Shown here: positions 52,671 through 60,971 of the stretch, in pieces | Numbering within the stretch: the stretch's first letter is position 1 | Layout of the letters: each line of letters opens with the position of its first letter | Assembly: GCF_036013975.1 (NCBI RefSeq) | Contig: NZ_CP107904.1 | Location: forward strand, 5,853,001 to 5,917,000 | DNA: 64,000 bases | Direction: 5' to 3' | Source: Kitasatospora sp. NBC_00458 | GTDB taxonomy: Bacteria > Actinomycetota > Actinomycetes > Streptomycetales > Streptomycetaceae | Notes under the pieces: generated by a model | Told to the model about the DNA's origin: nothing | Databases searched by the model: none | What the model saw: only the letters and a program-made list of their open reading frames with translations | Made by a program: the position numbers and the translations under genes

Positions 52671-53284
52671 CCCCCGGCTGGCCAGGCCTCCCCCGAGAAG
52701 GGTCCGCTCCGCGAGGGGCGGGCCCTTCGGCGTTCCCGCAGGTCGACCGGCGGAGCACCCGCCCGGGCAGTCCGGCAGGCGCCTGTCCCGTGGTGAGCCG
52801 TTCGGGCACGCGCCTGCCCCGTCGGCCCCGGCCGTGCACCGGGTCCGTTCGGCGCCCGCCCCGCCAGGGCCCTACGGCACCCGCCCGCCTCAGCCGTGCA
52901 CGGGACCGCGCCGTCGGCCCCGGCCGTGCACCGGGTCCGCCGTGAGCCGTCCGGCATCCGCCCACCCCACCGGCCCCGGCCACGTACCGGGCCCGCCCCG
53001 AGCCCACTCGGCACCCGCCCACCCCGCCGACCTCGGCCATGCACTGGACCCGTTCGGCGCCCGCCCCGCCAGGGCCTTAAAGCACCCGCCCGCCCCGCCG
53101 ACCCCGGCCATGCACCGGGCCCGCCCCGAGCCGAAGGGCCGCGCCGGTGCCGAAAGGAAGAGCGCGAGGAGGCCGCGAGGAACGAGCGGCATCGGAGCGC
53201 CGCTCGTCGGCACCGGATCAAAGCGGCCCGGAGGCGAGCGGGCGACAACACAGCCCGGAGGCGAGCGGGCGACAGTACAGCGGG
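52671..53284. repeat. Repeat-rich spacer with degenerate ~57-71 bp units
   Basis: A 614-bp non-coding gap between ftsY and the convergent prim-pol gene. From about 52823 to 53125 a degenerate unit recurs with core CGGCCATGCACCGGGCCCG and companion CGCCCGCCCCGCC, starting near 52823, 52888 (partial), 52915, 52971, 53028 and 53099. The blocks 52823-52895 and 53027-53098 are the best matching pair. At 53226-53280 a 27-bp period repeat (GCCCGGAGGCGAGCGGGCGA) occurs twice. Open frames here are artefacts of GC content. Confidence 0.65.
52697..52728 (+). terminator. ftsY terminator
   Basis: An 11-bp stem GAAGGGTCCGC with GCGGGCCCTTC (one G-T pair), loop of 10 nt, 27 bp after the ftsY stop. Confidence 0.7.
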
Positions 53285-53959
53285 CTAACCGGCCATCCAG
53301 GCGGGCTCCGGGGTGCGCTCCCGGCCGCGGTGGCAGGCGTAGGCGAGGGTGCCGAGCAGCAGTCGGGCCTCGGGCGGGCAGCCGGCGTTGTCGCGGGTGG
53401 GGCGGCGGAGCCAGCGGACCGGGCCGAGGCCGCTCAGCACGGTGGGCGGGGCGGCGACGAAGCTCCCCTCGCCGTGGCAGGTGAGGTCGAGTGCGGCGTC
53501 GTCCCACCCCATCCGGTACAGCAGGTCCGGCAGCCGGCGGGCGGTGCCGGCCGCGACGAGGAACTGCAGCCGGCCGGTGGGCGCGGTGAGGACCGGTCCG
53601 ACCTGGGTGCCCATCCGTTCCAGTCGGACCAGCGCCTGCAGCCCGGCCTGTTCGGGGACGTCCAGCACGTCGAAGGCGCGGCCGGTGGGGAACAGGACGG
53701 AGACGTCCGGGCCGGGGTGTGCGGCGGGTCCGCCGCCGGGGACGGGGTGCAGTCCGGGGGCGGCGCAGCGCGGGGTGCCGCAGTGGCAGCGGGCCGGGGC
53801 GGCGGTGGCGCGGGCCGGCTCGCCGACGACGACGGCCCAGCCCCAGCGACCGGTGTACTCCGCGGCAGCCTGGCCCGCGGTGACGCGGGTGCGGCGGCGC
53901 ATGCCCAGTGGTGCCAGCCGCAGGTTCCCCAGTCGAAGTTCGCCGAACAGGTTGTCCAT
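53285..53959 (-). CDS. Prim-pol (bifunctional primase/polymerase N-terminal) domain protein
   Basis: A 224-residue protein: AAEYTGRWGWAVVVGEPARA…CHCGTPRCAAPGLHPVPGG is the N-terminal block of the bifunctional DNA primase/polymerase domain seen in many actinobacterial proteins, with a CHCG…C cluster that could bind zinc. The C-terminal helicase part of phage primases is absent. It may be a small nucleic-acid or nucleotide-binding protein and not a working primase. The ATG at 53959 has a GGGGGAGG Shine-Dalgarno. Divergent from nsdA. Confidence 0.8.
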   Translation of the reverse strand: MDNLFGELRLGNLRLAPLGMRRRTRVTAGQAAAEYTGRWGWAVVVGEPARATAAPARCHCGTPRCAAPGLHPVPGGGPAAHPGPDVSVLFPTGRAFDVLDVPEQAGLQALVRLERMGTQVGPVLTAPTGRLQFLVAAGTARRLPDLLYRMGWDDAALDLTCHGEGSFVAAPPTVLSGLGPVRWLRRPTRDNAGCPPEARLLLGTLAYACHRGRERTPEPAWMAG

Positions 53960-54539
53960 GCCTCCCCCAACAGGTTCTCGTTGCCGATGGTTACGGGACG
54001 GTGACTGTGTGTTGATTGTCTGTTGCGTGGTGCGTTGTGCGGTGGCGGCGCGCGGCGCTCGGAGTGCGCCTGTTGGGTCGGTGTGCCTCGGGCGCCGCCT
54101 TGTGGCGGGCGGTGCCGATGCCGGATCGTCGTGAGCGCGGGGCGGGCTTCGATCGGCGCGCACGGCAAACTCGCCTGTGGCTGGGGCGCATTGCCGTGAA
54201 GGACCGGGTACCGCTGGGGACTTGGCGGCCCGCATATGCCGGACCGTCGGGACTACCCAGTCAAGCGCGTGCCGACTTGGTTCGGTTCACTCCTGGGGGT
54301 GGCGAAAGGTGGCGTTTCGCCAGGGCCGCTCCCCCGGACGGTACGCGGGGCATTACGTTCAGCACACGGACCTCGTCGGGGAGTCCGCTCCGGGCGCTGG
54401 GGAGCCGGGAGTTGGGGGAGCTGACGGTCGGTCCGGCGGCGGTGGCGCCGCAGGCACGACACCGGCAAGAGCCCGCAACCGTCGGGCGGTCACGATCGGG
54501 GGCCCCGCAGCAGGGGCCGGGCGGGATGGGGACGTTCCC
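53960..54539. other. Divergent nsdA upstream region
   Basis: A 580-bp gap. It holds an AT-richer, T/G-rich tract near 53990-54060 and the inverted repeat GGCGAAA…TTTCGCC (about 54302-54322), a possible operator for nsdA. No coding sequence with normal third-position GC bias was seen, although frames are open. Confidence 0.45.
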
Positions 54540-55994
54540 ATGGCAGAGAAGCAACCCAACGAGAAGCTGACCACGTGGTTCGCCCGCAGCGGCTGGTCCA
54601 AGGGCGAGTTGGCGCGCCAGGTCAACCGTCGGGCCCGGCAGATCGGTGCCCACCACGTCTCCACCGACACCTCGCGGGTGCGCCGCTGGCTCGACGGCGA
54701 GCAGCCGCGCGAGCCGATCCCGAAGATCATGTCCGAACTCTTCTCCGAGCGCTTCGGCTCCGTGGTCTCCATCGAGGACCTCGGCCTGCGCGCCGCCGTT
54801 CCGGTCTCCACCGTGGGCGGCGGCGTCGACCTGCCCTGGAGCGCCCCCCAGACCGTCCAGCTGATCAGCGACTACTCACGCAGCGACCTCATGCTCAACC
54901 GGCGGGGCTTCCTCGGCACCTCGCTGGCCCTGACCGCCGGCGCCGCGCTGATCGAGCCGATGCAGCGCTGGCTCGCCCCCGGCCCGAACGGCACGCCCAC
55001 CCCGATCCTGACCGCCGCCAACGGCGGCGAGCCGTTCACCGGCCGGCTCTCCGAGCCCGAGCTGGAACTGCTGGAGCAGACCACCGTGATGTTCCGGCAG
55101 TGGGACGCGCAGAACGGCGGCGGGCTGCGCCGCAAGGCCGTGGTCGGCCAGCTCCACGAGGTCACCGACCTGCTCCAGGAGACGTACCCCGAGCAGACCA
55201 CCCGGCGGCTGTTCCGGCTCACCGCCGAGCTGGCCCACCTGGCCGGCTGGATGTCCTACGACGTCGGCATGCACCCCAGTGCGCAGAAGTACTACGTGCT
55301 GGCGCTGCACGCCGCCAAGGAGGCCGGCGACCGCCCGTTCGGTGCGCTGATCCTCACCGACATGAGCCGCCAGATGATCCACCTCAACCGCGGCGAGGAC
55401 GCCCTGGAGCTGATCCACCTCGCCCAGTACGGCAGCCGCGACACCGCCACCCCGCGCCAGCAGGCGCTGCTCTACGCGATGGAGGCGCGCGCGTACGCGA
55501 CCATCGGCGAGGTGAACCGCTGCGCCCGGGCGGTCCGGCTGGCCGAGGACACCTTCACCGACATCCGCGAGGGCGACGGCGACCCGGACTGGCTGAAGTT
55601 CTTCTCACCGGCCGAGCTGAACGCGGAGAACGCGCACTCGTTCCGCGACCTCGCCTACCACTCCGACCAGTCCGAGCTGTACGCCTCGATGTCCGCCCCG
55701 GTGATGGAGCGGGCGGTCGACCTGTTCCGGCAGGACGGCGACCACGTCCGCTCGTACGCCTTCAACCTGATCGGCATGGCCAGCGTGCACCTGCTGCAGC
55801 GCGAGCCGGAGCAGGCCGCGGTCTTCGCCGAGCAGGCGGTGGACATCGCCACCAAGGTCCGTTCCGAGCGGCTGAACTCCCGGGTCCGCAAGACCACCGA
55901 GGCCGCGGCGGCCCGGTTCCAGGGCGTCGACGCGGTCAGCCGGCTCCAGGAGCGGGTGGTCCAGGACATCCCCGAGTACGTCTCGGTGGTCTGA
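54540..55994 (+). CDS. nsdA: NsdA, developmental and antibiotic regulator
   Basis: A 484-residue protein with an N-terminal helical, Xre-like region (NEKLTTWFARSGWSKGELARQVNRRARQIG…TDTSRVRRWLDGEQPR), a short hydrophobic segment (about 120-140, RRGFLGTSLALTAGAALIEPM) and a C-terminal TPR-like domain (about 170-460). This is the NsdA family, a negative regulator of sporulation and antibiotic production in Streptomyces. Gene order with downstream amtB-glnK-glnD supports it. The ATG at 54540 was chosen over the long upstream frame. Confidence 0.9.
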   Translation: MAEKQPNEKLTTWFARSGWSKGELARQVNRRARQIGAHHVSTDTSRVRRWLDGEQPREPIPKIMSELFSERFGSVVSIEDLGLRAAVPVSTVGGGVDLPWSAPQTVQLISDYSRSDLMLNRRGFLGTSLALTAGAALIEPMQRWLAPGPNGTPTPILTAANGGEPFTGRLSEPELELLEQTTVMFRQWDAQNGGGLRRKAVVGQLHEVTDLLQETYPEQTTRRLFRLTAELAHLAGWMSYDVGMHPSAQKYYVLALHAAKEAGDRPFGALILTDMSRQMIHLNRGEDALELIHLAQYGSRDTATPRQQALLYAMEARAYATIGEVNRCARAVRLAEDTFTDIREGDGDPDWLKFFSPAELNAENAHSFRDLAYHSDQSELYASMSAPVMERAVDLFRQDGDHVRSYAFNLIGMASVHLLQREPEQAAVFAEQAVDIATKVRSERLNSRVRKTTEAAAARFQGVDAVSRLQERVVQDIPEYVSVV

Positions 55995-56384
55995 CCCGCG
56001 GCCCGCCCGGAGCCCGCCGCCCACCCGGAGCCCGCGGCCCGCCCAGAACCGGCCGCCCGGATCCCGCCGCCCGCCCGAACCAGGCACCCGCCCCGAAGCC
56101 CGTGCCCGCCCCGGACCCCGCCGACCGTACCCGCCGCCGCCGGTACGGTCGGTGGCATTTCCGGCACACCCCGTGCGGGGCGGCCGTACGGTAACCCATC
56201 CGGCGGCGCGGCGTGGCCGGGGTTCACGCGGGCGTAACCCCGGCGTCGCCCTCGTCACCACGGCGAAACAACCGGCCGCATCGGCCGAAACCAGCCTTCG
56301 GCACTCTCCTCTCATCGCCGACGCCCCGGGTACACGGGACAGGAAACCCGGGTGCGGAGCGGCTTCCATTCAGAGGAGACGCCG
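55995..56384. other. nsdA-amtB spacer
   Basis: A 390-bp gap. Its first 150 bp hold degenerate CCCGCCGCCC/GGAGCCCGC repeats with no function seen; the second half holds the GlnR-type box and the amtB promoter region. Confidence 0.5.
56254..56291 (+). promoter_or_regulatory. GlnR-type box upstream of amtB
   Basis: GTCAC-n6-GAAAC-n6-CCGCA-n6-GAAAC: the a-site and both b-sites match the GlnR consensus gTnAC-n6-GaAAC exactly, with correct 11-bp steps; only the third half-site is degenerate. It lies 93 bp before the amtB start. GlnR is the known activator of amtB-glnK-glnD in streptomycetes. Confidence 0.8.
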
Positions 56385-57785
56385 ATGCCGGACGGCTTCA
56401 GCGCGGGCGACACCGCCTTCGTACTCATCAGTGCGGCCCTGGTCATGGTGATGACCCCGGGGCTGGCCTTCTTCTACGGGGGGATGGTCCGGGCCAAGAG
56501 CACCCTCAACATGCTGGCGATGAGCTTCCTCTCGCTCGGCATCGTCAGCGTGCTCTGGGTCCTCTACGGGTACTCGCTCAGCTTCGGCCCCGACGCGGGC
56601 GCCGGGCTGATCGGCAACCTGGACTTCCTCGGGATGCGCGGCATCGGCGTCACCGACCTCGCCGGGACGATCCCGGTCACCGCGTTCTCCGCCTTCCAGC
56701 TGATGTTCGCCATCATCACCCCGGCGCTGATCAGCGGAGCGATCGCGGACCGCGCCAAGTTCGCCGCCTGGGGCCTGTTCGTCGGGCTCTGGGTGACCGT
56801 CGTCTACTTCCCGGTCGCGCACTGGGTGTTCTTCTTCGACGGCGGCAACGGCGGCTGGCTCGGCGACCGCAACGGCGTGATCGACTTCGCCGGCGGCACG
56901 GCGGTGCACATCAACGCCGGTGTCGCGGGACTGGCGCTCTGCCTGGTGCTCGGCAAGCGGATCGGCTTCCGCAAGGACCCGATGCGCCCGCACAGCCTGC
57001 CGCTGGTGATGCTGGGCTCCGGGCTGCTCTGGTTCGGCTGGTTCGGCTTCAACGCGGGGTCGGCGCTGGCCGCCAACGGCGTCGCGGCGATGGCCCTGGT
57101 CAACACCCAGGTCGCCACGGGGGCCGCACTGATCGGCTGGCTGATCTACGAGAAGCTGCGGCACGGCGCGTTCACCACCCTGGGCGCCGCCTCCGGCGCG
57201 GTGGCCGGCCTGGTCGCCATCACCCCGGCCTGCGGCTCGGTCTCCCCGCTCGGCGCGGTGGCGATCGGCCTGATCGCCGGTGCCGCCTGCGCGGCCGCGA
57301 TCAGCCTCAAGTACCGCTTCGGCTTCGACGACTCGCTGGACGTGGTCGGCGTGCACGCCGTCGGCGGCGCGATCGGCTCGCTGCTGGTCGGCCTCTTCGC
57401 CACCGGCACCGTGGGCCAGACCGCCAAGGGCCTGTTCTACGGCGGCGGGCTGGAGCAGCTCGGCAAGCAGGCGATGGGCGTGGCCGTGGTCGGCGTCTAC
57501 TCCTTCGTGCTCTCCTGGCTGCTCGCCAAGGCGATCGACAGCACCATCGGGTTCCGGGTCGCGGAGGAGGTCGAGGTCGCCGGCATCGACCAGGCCGAGC
57601 ACGCCGAGTCCGCCTATGACTTCAGCGCGCTGGGCGCCGGTCCGGCCCGGACCACGCCCGCCCCGGCCGTGTCGGCCGTCGCCGCGAGCAGCGCCGTCAA
57701 GGCCGCCGGTCCCACCGCCGCCGCGCCCGCTTCCGACCCCGCCGCCGCTCCGAAGAGCACCGAGAAGACCGAGGTGGACGCCTGA
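56385..57785 (+). CDS. amtB: Ammonium transporter AmtB
   Basis: A 466-residue, 11-TM channel: ALVMVMTPGLAFFYGGMVRAKSTLNM, YFPVAHWVFFFDGGNGGWLG, DFAGGTAVHINAGVAGLAL (first pore His) and VGVHAVGGAIGSLLVGLFA (second pore His). The C-terminal 50 residues are an Ala/Pro/Ser-rich cytoplasmic tail after the GlnK-contact region. The ATG at 56385 has an AGAGGAG Shine-Dalgarno. Its stop overlaps the glnK start by one base (TGATG). Confidence 0.96.
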   Translation: MPDGFSAGDTAFVLISAALVMVMTPGLAFFYGGMVRAKSTLNMLAMSFLSLGIVSVLWVLYGYSLSFGPDAGAGLIGNLDFLGMRGIGVTDLAGTIPVTAFSAFQLMFAIITPALISGAIADRAKFAAWGLFVGLWVTVVYFPVAHWVFFFDGGNGGWLGDRNGVIDFAGGTAVHINAGVAGLALCLVLGKRIGFRKDPMRPHSLPLVMLGSGLLWFGWFGFNAGSALAANGVAAMALVNTQVATGAALIGWLIYEKLRHGAFTTLGAASGAVAGLVAITPACGSVSPLGAVAIGLIAGAACAAAISLKYRFGFDDSLDVVGVHAVGGAIGSLLVGLFATGTVGQTAKGLFYGGGLEQLGKQAMGVAVVGVYSFVLSWLLAKAIDSTIGFRVAEEVEVAGIDQAEHAESAYDFSALGAGPARTTPAPAVSAVAASSAVKAAGPTAAAPASDPAAAPKSTEKTEVDA

Positions 57786-58123
57786 TGAAGCTCATCACCG
57801 CCGTCATCAAGCCCTACCGCCTGGATGAGGTGAAGGCCGCGCTGCAGGCCTTCGGCGTGCACGGCCTGACCGTCACCGAGGCCAGCGGCTACGGCCGCCA
57901 GCGCGGTCACACCGAGGTCTACCGGGGCGCGGAGTACACCGTGGACCTGGTCCCCAAGGTCAGAATCGAGGTCCTGGTGGAGGACGACGACGCCGACCAG
58001 CTGATCGACGTCCTGGTGAAGGCCGCCCGGACCGGCAAGATCGGTGACGGCAAGGTCTGGGCGGTCCCGGTCGACACCGCCGTCCGGGTCCGGACCGGCG
58101 AACGCGGCCCCGACGCCCTCTAG
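57785..58123 (+). CDS. glnK: PII nitrogen regulatory protein GlnK
   Basis: A 112-residue PII protein: MKLITAVIKPYRLDEVKAALQAFGVHGLTVTEASGYGRQRGHTEVYRGAEYTVDLVPKVRIEVLVEDD. The T-loop Tyr51, modified (adenylylated in streptomycetes) by GlnD, is present, as are GDGKVWAVPV and the ATP/2-oxoglutarate motifs. Translationally coupled to amtB, its regulatory target. Confidence 0.96.
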   Translation: MKLITAVIKPYRLDEVKAALQAFGVHGLTVTEASGYGRQRGHTEVYRGAEYTVDLVPKVRIEVLVEDDDADQLIDVLVKAARTGKIGDGKVWAVPVDTAVRVRTGERGPDAL

Positions 58124-58142
58124 CATTCGGATGATCACGCAG

Positions 58143-58177
58143 GCGGGCCTGCGACCACCCAGTGGTCGCAGGCCCGC
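58143..58177 (+). terminator. Hairpin between glnK and glnD
   Basis: A perfect 16-bp stem (58143-58158 with 58162-58177) with a CCA loop, 20 bp after glnK. It can reduce read-through into glnD, giving the operon a step-down, or stabilise the upstream mRNA. Confidence 0.75.
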
Positions 58178-58233
58178 TGACGGCGTATCGGCGCCGCTCG
58201 TTCCACCCGCACGACCACGGACGGGGACTTCGC

Positions 58234-60783
58234 ATGGCCACCGGAACCGACGACTCCCGCGACGACTCCTACGACGACCCCCGCGACGGCGGGCCGGACG
58301 GCGCGCCCGACCACGCCGCCGCCCGGGCCCGGCTGCTGGCCGCGCCCGGTCCCGGCGGCCGGGCCCGCCGCGCCGCGCTGTCCGCGCTCACCGACGACTG
58401 GCTGGCCGGTCTGCTGGCCGCCGCCGGCGCCCCCGCCGGGGCGCCCGCCGACGCCCCGGCCGCAGCGCCCGGCGGCGTCGCCCTGGTCGCGGTCGGCGGC
58501 TACGGGCGCGGCGAGCTCTCCCCGCGCAGCGACCTCGACCTCCTGCTGCTGCACGAGGGCCCGCTCGACCCCGCCCTCCCCGAACGCCTCTGGTACCCGG
58601 TCTGGGACGCCGGAGCCTCGCTCGACCACTCGGTCCGCACCCTGGCCGAGGCCCGGTCGGTCGCCGCCGCCGACCTCAAGGCGCAGCTCGGACTGCTGGA
58701 CGCCCGGCACGTGGCCGGCGACCCCGCGCTCACCGCCGCACTGCGCTCCGCCGTGCTCGCCGACTGGCGGGCGAGCGCCCCGAAGCGCCTGCCCGAGCTG
58801 CGCGAACTCGGCCGGGAGCGGGCCGAGCGGCACGGCGAGCTGTCCTTCCTGCTGGAGCCCGACCTCAAGGAGGCCCGCGGCGGGCTGCGGGACGTGGTCG
58901 CGCTCAACGCCGTCGCCGCGACCTGGCTCGCCGACGCCCCCCGGGACGGCCTGGACGCCGCCGCGCTCCGGCTCGCCGACGTCCGGGACGCCCTGCACCT
59001 GGTCACCGGCCGGGCCACCGAGCGGCTCAGCCTCCAGGACCAGGACCAGGTCGCCGAGCGGCTCGGCGTCCTGGACGCCGACACCCTGCTGCGCCAGGTC
59101 TACGAGGCCGCCCGGACCGTCGCCTACGCGGGCGACGTCACCTGGCGGGCGGTCGACCGGGTGCTGGCCGCCCGGTCGACCCGGGGGCGGCGCTCCCACC
59201 GGCTCGCCTTCCCGTTCGCCGGCCCCTTCGGCGGGTCCGGGCGCGGTGCGGGCGCGGTGGCCCGGGGCGCGGTCGACCGCCGACCGCTCGCCGAGGGCGT
59301 CGTCGAGCAGGACGGCGAGGCGGTGCTCGCCCAGGGCGCCCGGCCGGCCGCCGATCCGGTGCTGCCGCTGCGCGCCGCGGCCGCCGCCGCCCAGAACGGC
59401 CTGACCGTCTCCTACGCCACGGTGCGCCGACTGGCCGCCGAGTGCCGCCCGCTGCCGGTGCCCTGGCCGGACGAGGCCCGCGAGCAGCTGGTCACCCTGC
59501 TCGGCGCGGGCGAGGCCTGCCTGCCGGTGTGGGAGGCGCTGGAGGCCGAGGGGCTGATCACCCGGCTGCTGCCGGACTGGGAGCGGGTCCGCTGCCGGCC
59601 GCAGCGCAACGCGGTGCACCGCTGGACCGTGGACCGGCACCTGGTGGAGACGGCGGTGCGGGCGGCCGCGATGACCCGCCGGGTGGCCCGGCCCGACCTG
59701 CTGCTGGTCGCCGCGCTGCTGCACGACATCGGCAAGGGCTGGCCCGGCGACCACAGCGAGGCGGGCGAGGTGATCGTCCGCGACGTGGCCGCCCGGATGG
59801 GCTTCGACCCCGAGTCGGTGGAGACGCTCGCGGTGCTGGTCCGCCACCACCTGACCCTGGTGGACACCGCGACCCGCCGTGACCCGGACGACCCGGCCAC
59901 CGTCGAGGCGGTCACCAAGGTGGTCGGCACCCTGTCGCGGCTGGAGCTGCTGCACGCGCTGACCGAGGCCGACGCGCTGGCCACCGGCCCGGCCGCGTGG
60001 AGCCGCTGGCGGGCCTCGCTGGTGGAGGGCCTGGCCGCACGGGTCGCCGCCCGGCTGTCCGGGGCGTACCCCGCCGCGGCCCTCGACCGCGGCTACGGCC
60101 ACCCGGCGGAGGCCGAGCCGACCGCCGAGCAGGAGCGGCTCGCGGTGGAGGCGGCGCGGACCGGCGGGCCCGCCCTGTCGCTGGTCGCCCAGGCCGAGGC
60201 GGACGAGTCCGGCACCGAGCCGATGGGCGTACGGCTCCTGCTGGCCGTCCCGGACCGGCCCGGCCTGCTCGGCACCGTCGCCGGGGTGCTCGCGCTGCAC
60301 CGCCTGACCGTCCGCTCGGCCGGGCTGCGCGAGCTGGACCCGATCGGGGCCGGGGCGGTGCTGCTGCTGTCCTGGACGGTGGCGGCCGAGTTCGGCGAGC
60401 TGCCGGAGGCGGCCCGGCTCCGGGCCGACCTGCGCCGGGCGCTGGAGGGGTCGCTGGACGTCTCGCGGCGGCTCGCCGAGCGGGACGCGGCGGCCCCGCG
60501 CCGGCGCGGCATCCCGACCCCGCCGCCGCTGGTCGCGGTGGCGCCGCCGGTGGCCTCGGCGACCGCGACGGTGCTGGAGGTGCGCGCGCACGACGCCCCG
60601 GGGCTGCTGCACCGGATCGGGCGGGCGCTGGACGGCGCCGGGGTGCGGGTCAGGACCGCGTACGTCTCCACGCTGGGCGCGGACGCCGTCGACTCCTTCT
60701 ACCTGACCGACGAGGCGGGCCGTCCGCTCGCCGCGCAGCGGGCCGGCGAGGTGGCGGCGGCGGTCCGGGCGGCGCTGGGCTGA
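58234..60783 (+). CDS. glnD: [Protein-PII] nucleotidyltransferase GlnD
   Basis: An 849-residue bifunctional enzyme modifying GlnK in response to nitrogen. It has a nucleotidyltransferase motif GGYGRGELSPRSDLDLLLLH (about 90-110), a central helical region, an HD domain LLHDIGKGWPGDHSEAGE (about 500) and two C-terminal ACT domains (glutamine sensing) near 670-740 and 775-849. The first 40 residues are an acidic extension (DDSRDDSYDDPRDGGPDG). In streptomycetes this enzyme acts as adenylyltransferase on GlnK. Confidence 0.95.
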   Translation: MATGTDDSRDDSYDDPRDGGPDGAPDHAAARARLLAAPGPGGRARRAALSALTDDWLAGLLAAAGAPAGAPADAPAAAPGGVALVAVGGYGRGELSPRSDLDLLLLHEGPLDPALPERLWYPVWDAGASLDHSVRTLAEARSVAAADLKAQLGLLDARHVAGDPALTAALRSAVLADWRASAPKRLPELRELGRERAERHGELSFLLEPDLKEARGGLRDVVALNAVAATWLADAPRDGLDAAALRLADVRDALHLVTGRATERLSLQDQDQVAERLGVLDADTLLRQVYEAARTVAYAGDVTWRAVDRVLAARSTRGRRSHRLAFPFAGPFGGSGRGAGAVARGAVDRRPLAEGVVEQDGEAVLAQGARPAADPVLPLRAAAAAAQNGLTVSYATVRRLAAECRPLPVPWPDEAREQLVTLLGAGEACLPVWEALEAEGLITRLLPDWERVRCRPQRNAVHRWTVDRHLVETAVRAAAMTRRVARPDLLLVAALLHDIGKGWPGDHSEAGEVIVRDVAARMGFDPESVETLAVLVRHHLTLVDTATRRDPDDPATVEAVTKVVGTLSRLELLHALTEADALATGPAAWSRWRASLVEGLAARVAARLSGAYPAAALDRGYGHPAEAEPTAEQERLAVEAARTGGPALSLVAQAEADESGTEPMGVRLLLAVPDRPGLLGTVAGVLALHRLTVRSAGLRELDPIGAGAVLLLSWTVAAEFGELPEAARLRADLRRALEGSLDVSRRLAERDAAAPRRRGIPTPPPLVAVAPPVASATATVLEVRAHDAPGLLHRIGRALDGAGVRVRTAYVSTLGADAVDSFYLTDEAGRPLAAQRAGEVAAAVRAALG

Positions 60784-60971
60784 CGTCCGGGCGGGGCCGG
60801 TCCGGCGCAGGTCCGGCGCAGGTCCGGGGCCCGGGCGGGGGCCGGGCGGGGCTCGGGAGGGGGCTCGCGCCGGGCTCGGCGAACCCGGGTGGAGACCGCT
60901 CCCGGGGCGGCCGGATACCCTTGGGGGCGACGACCGTACTGATACCGATGCCGCAGAGGACCCGCGACGAC

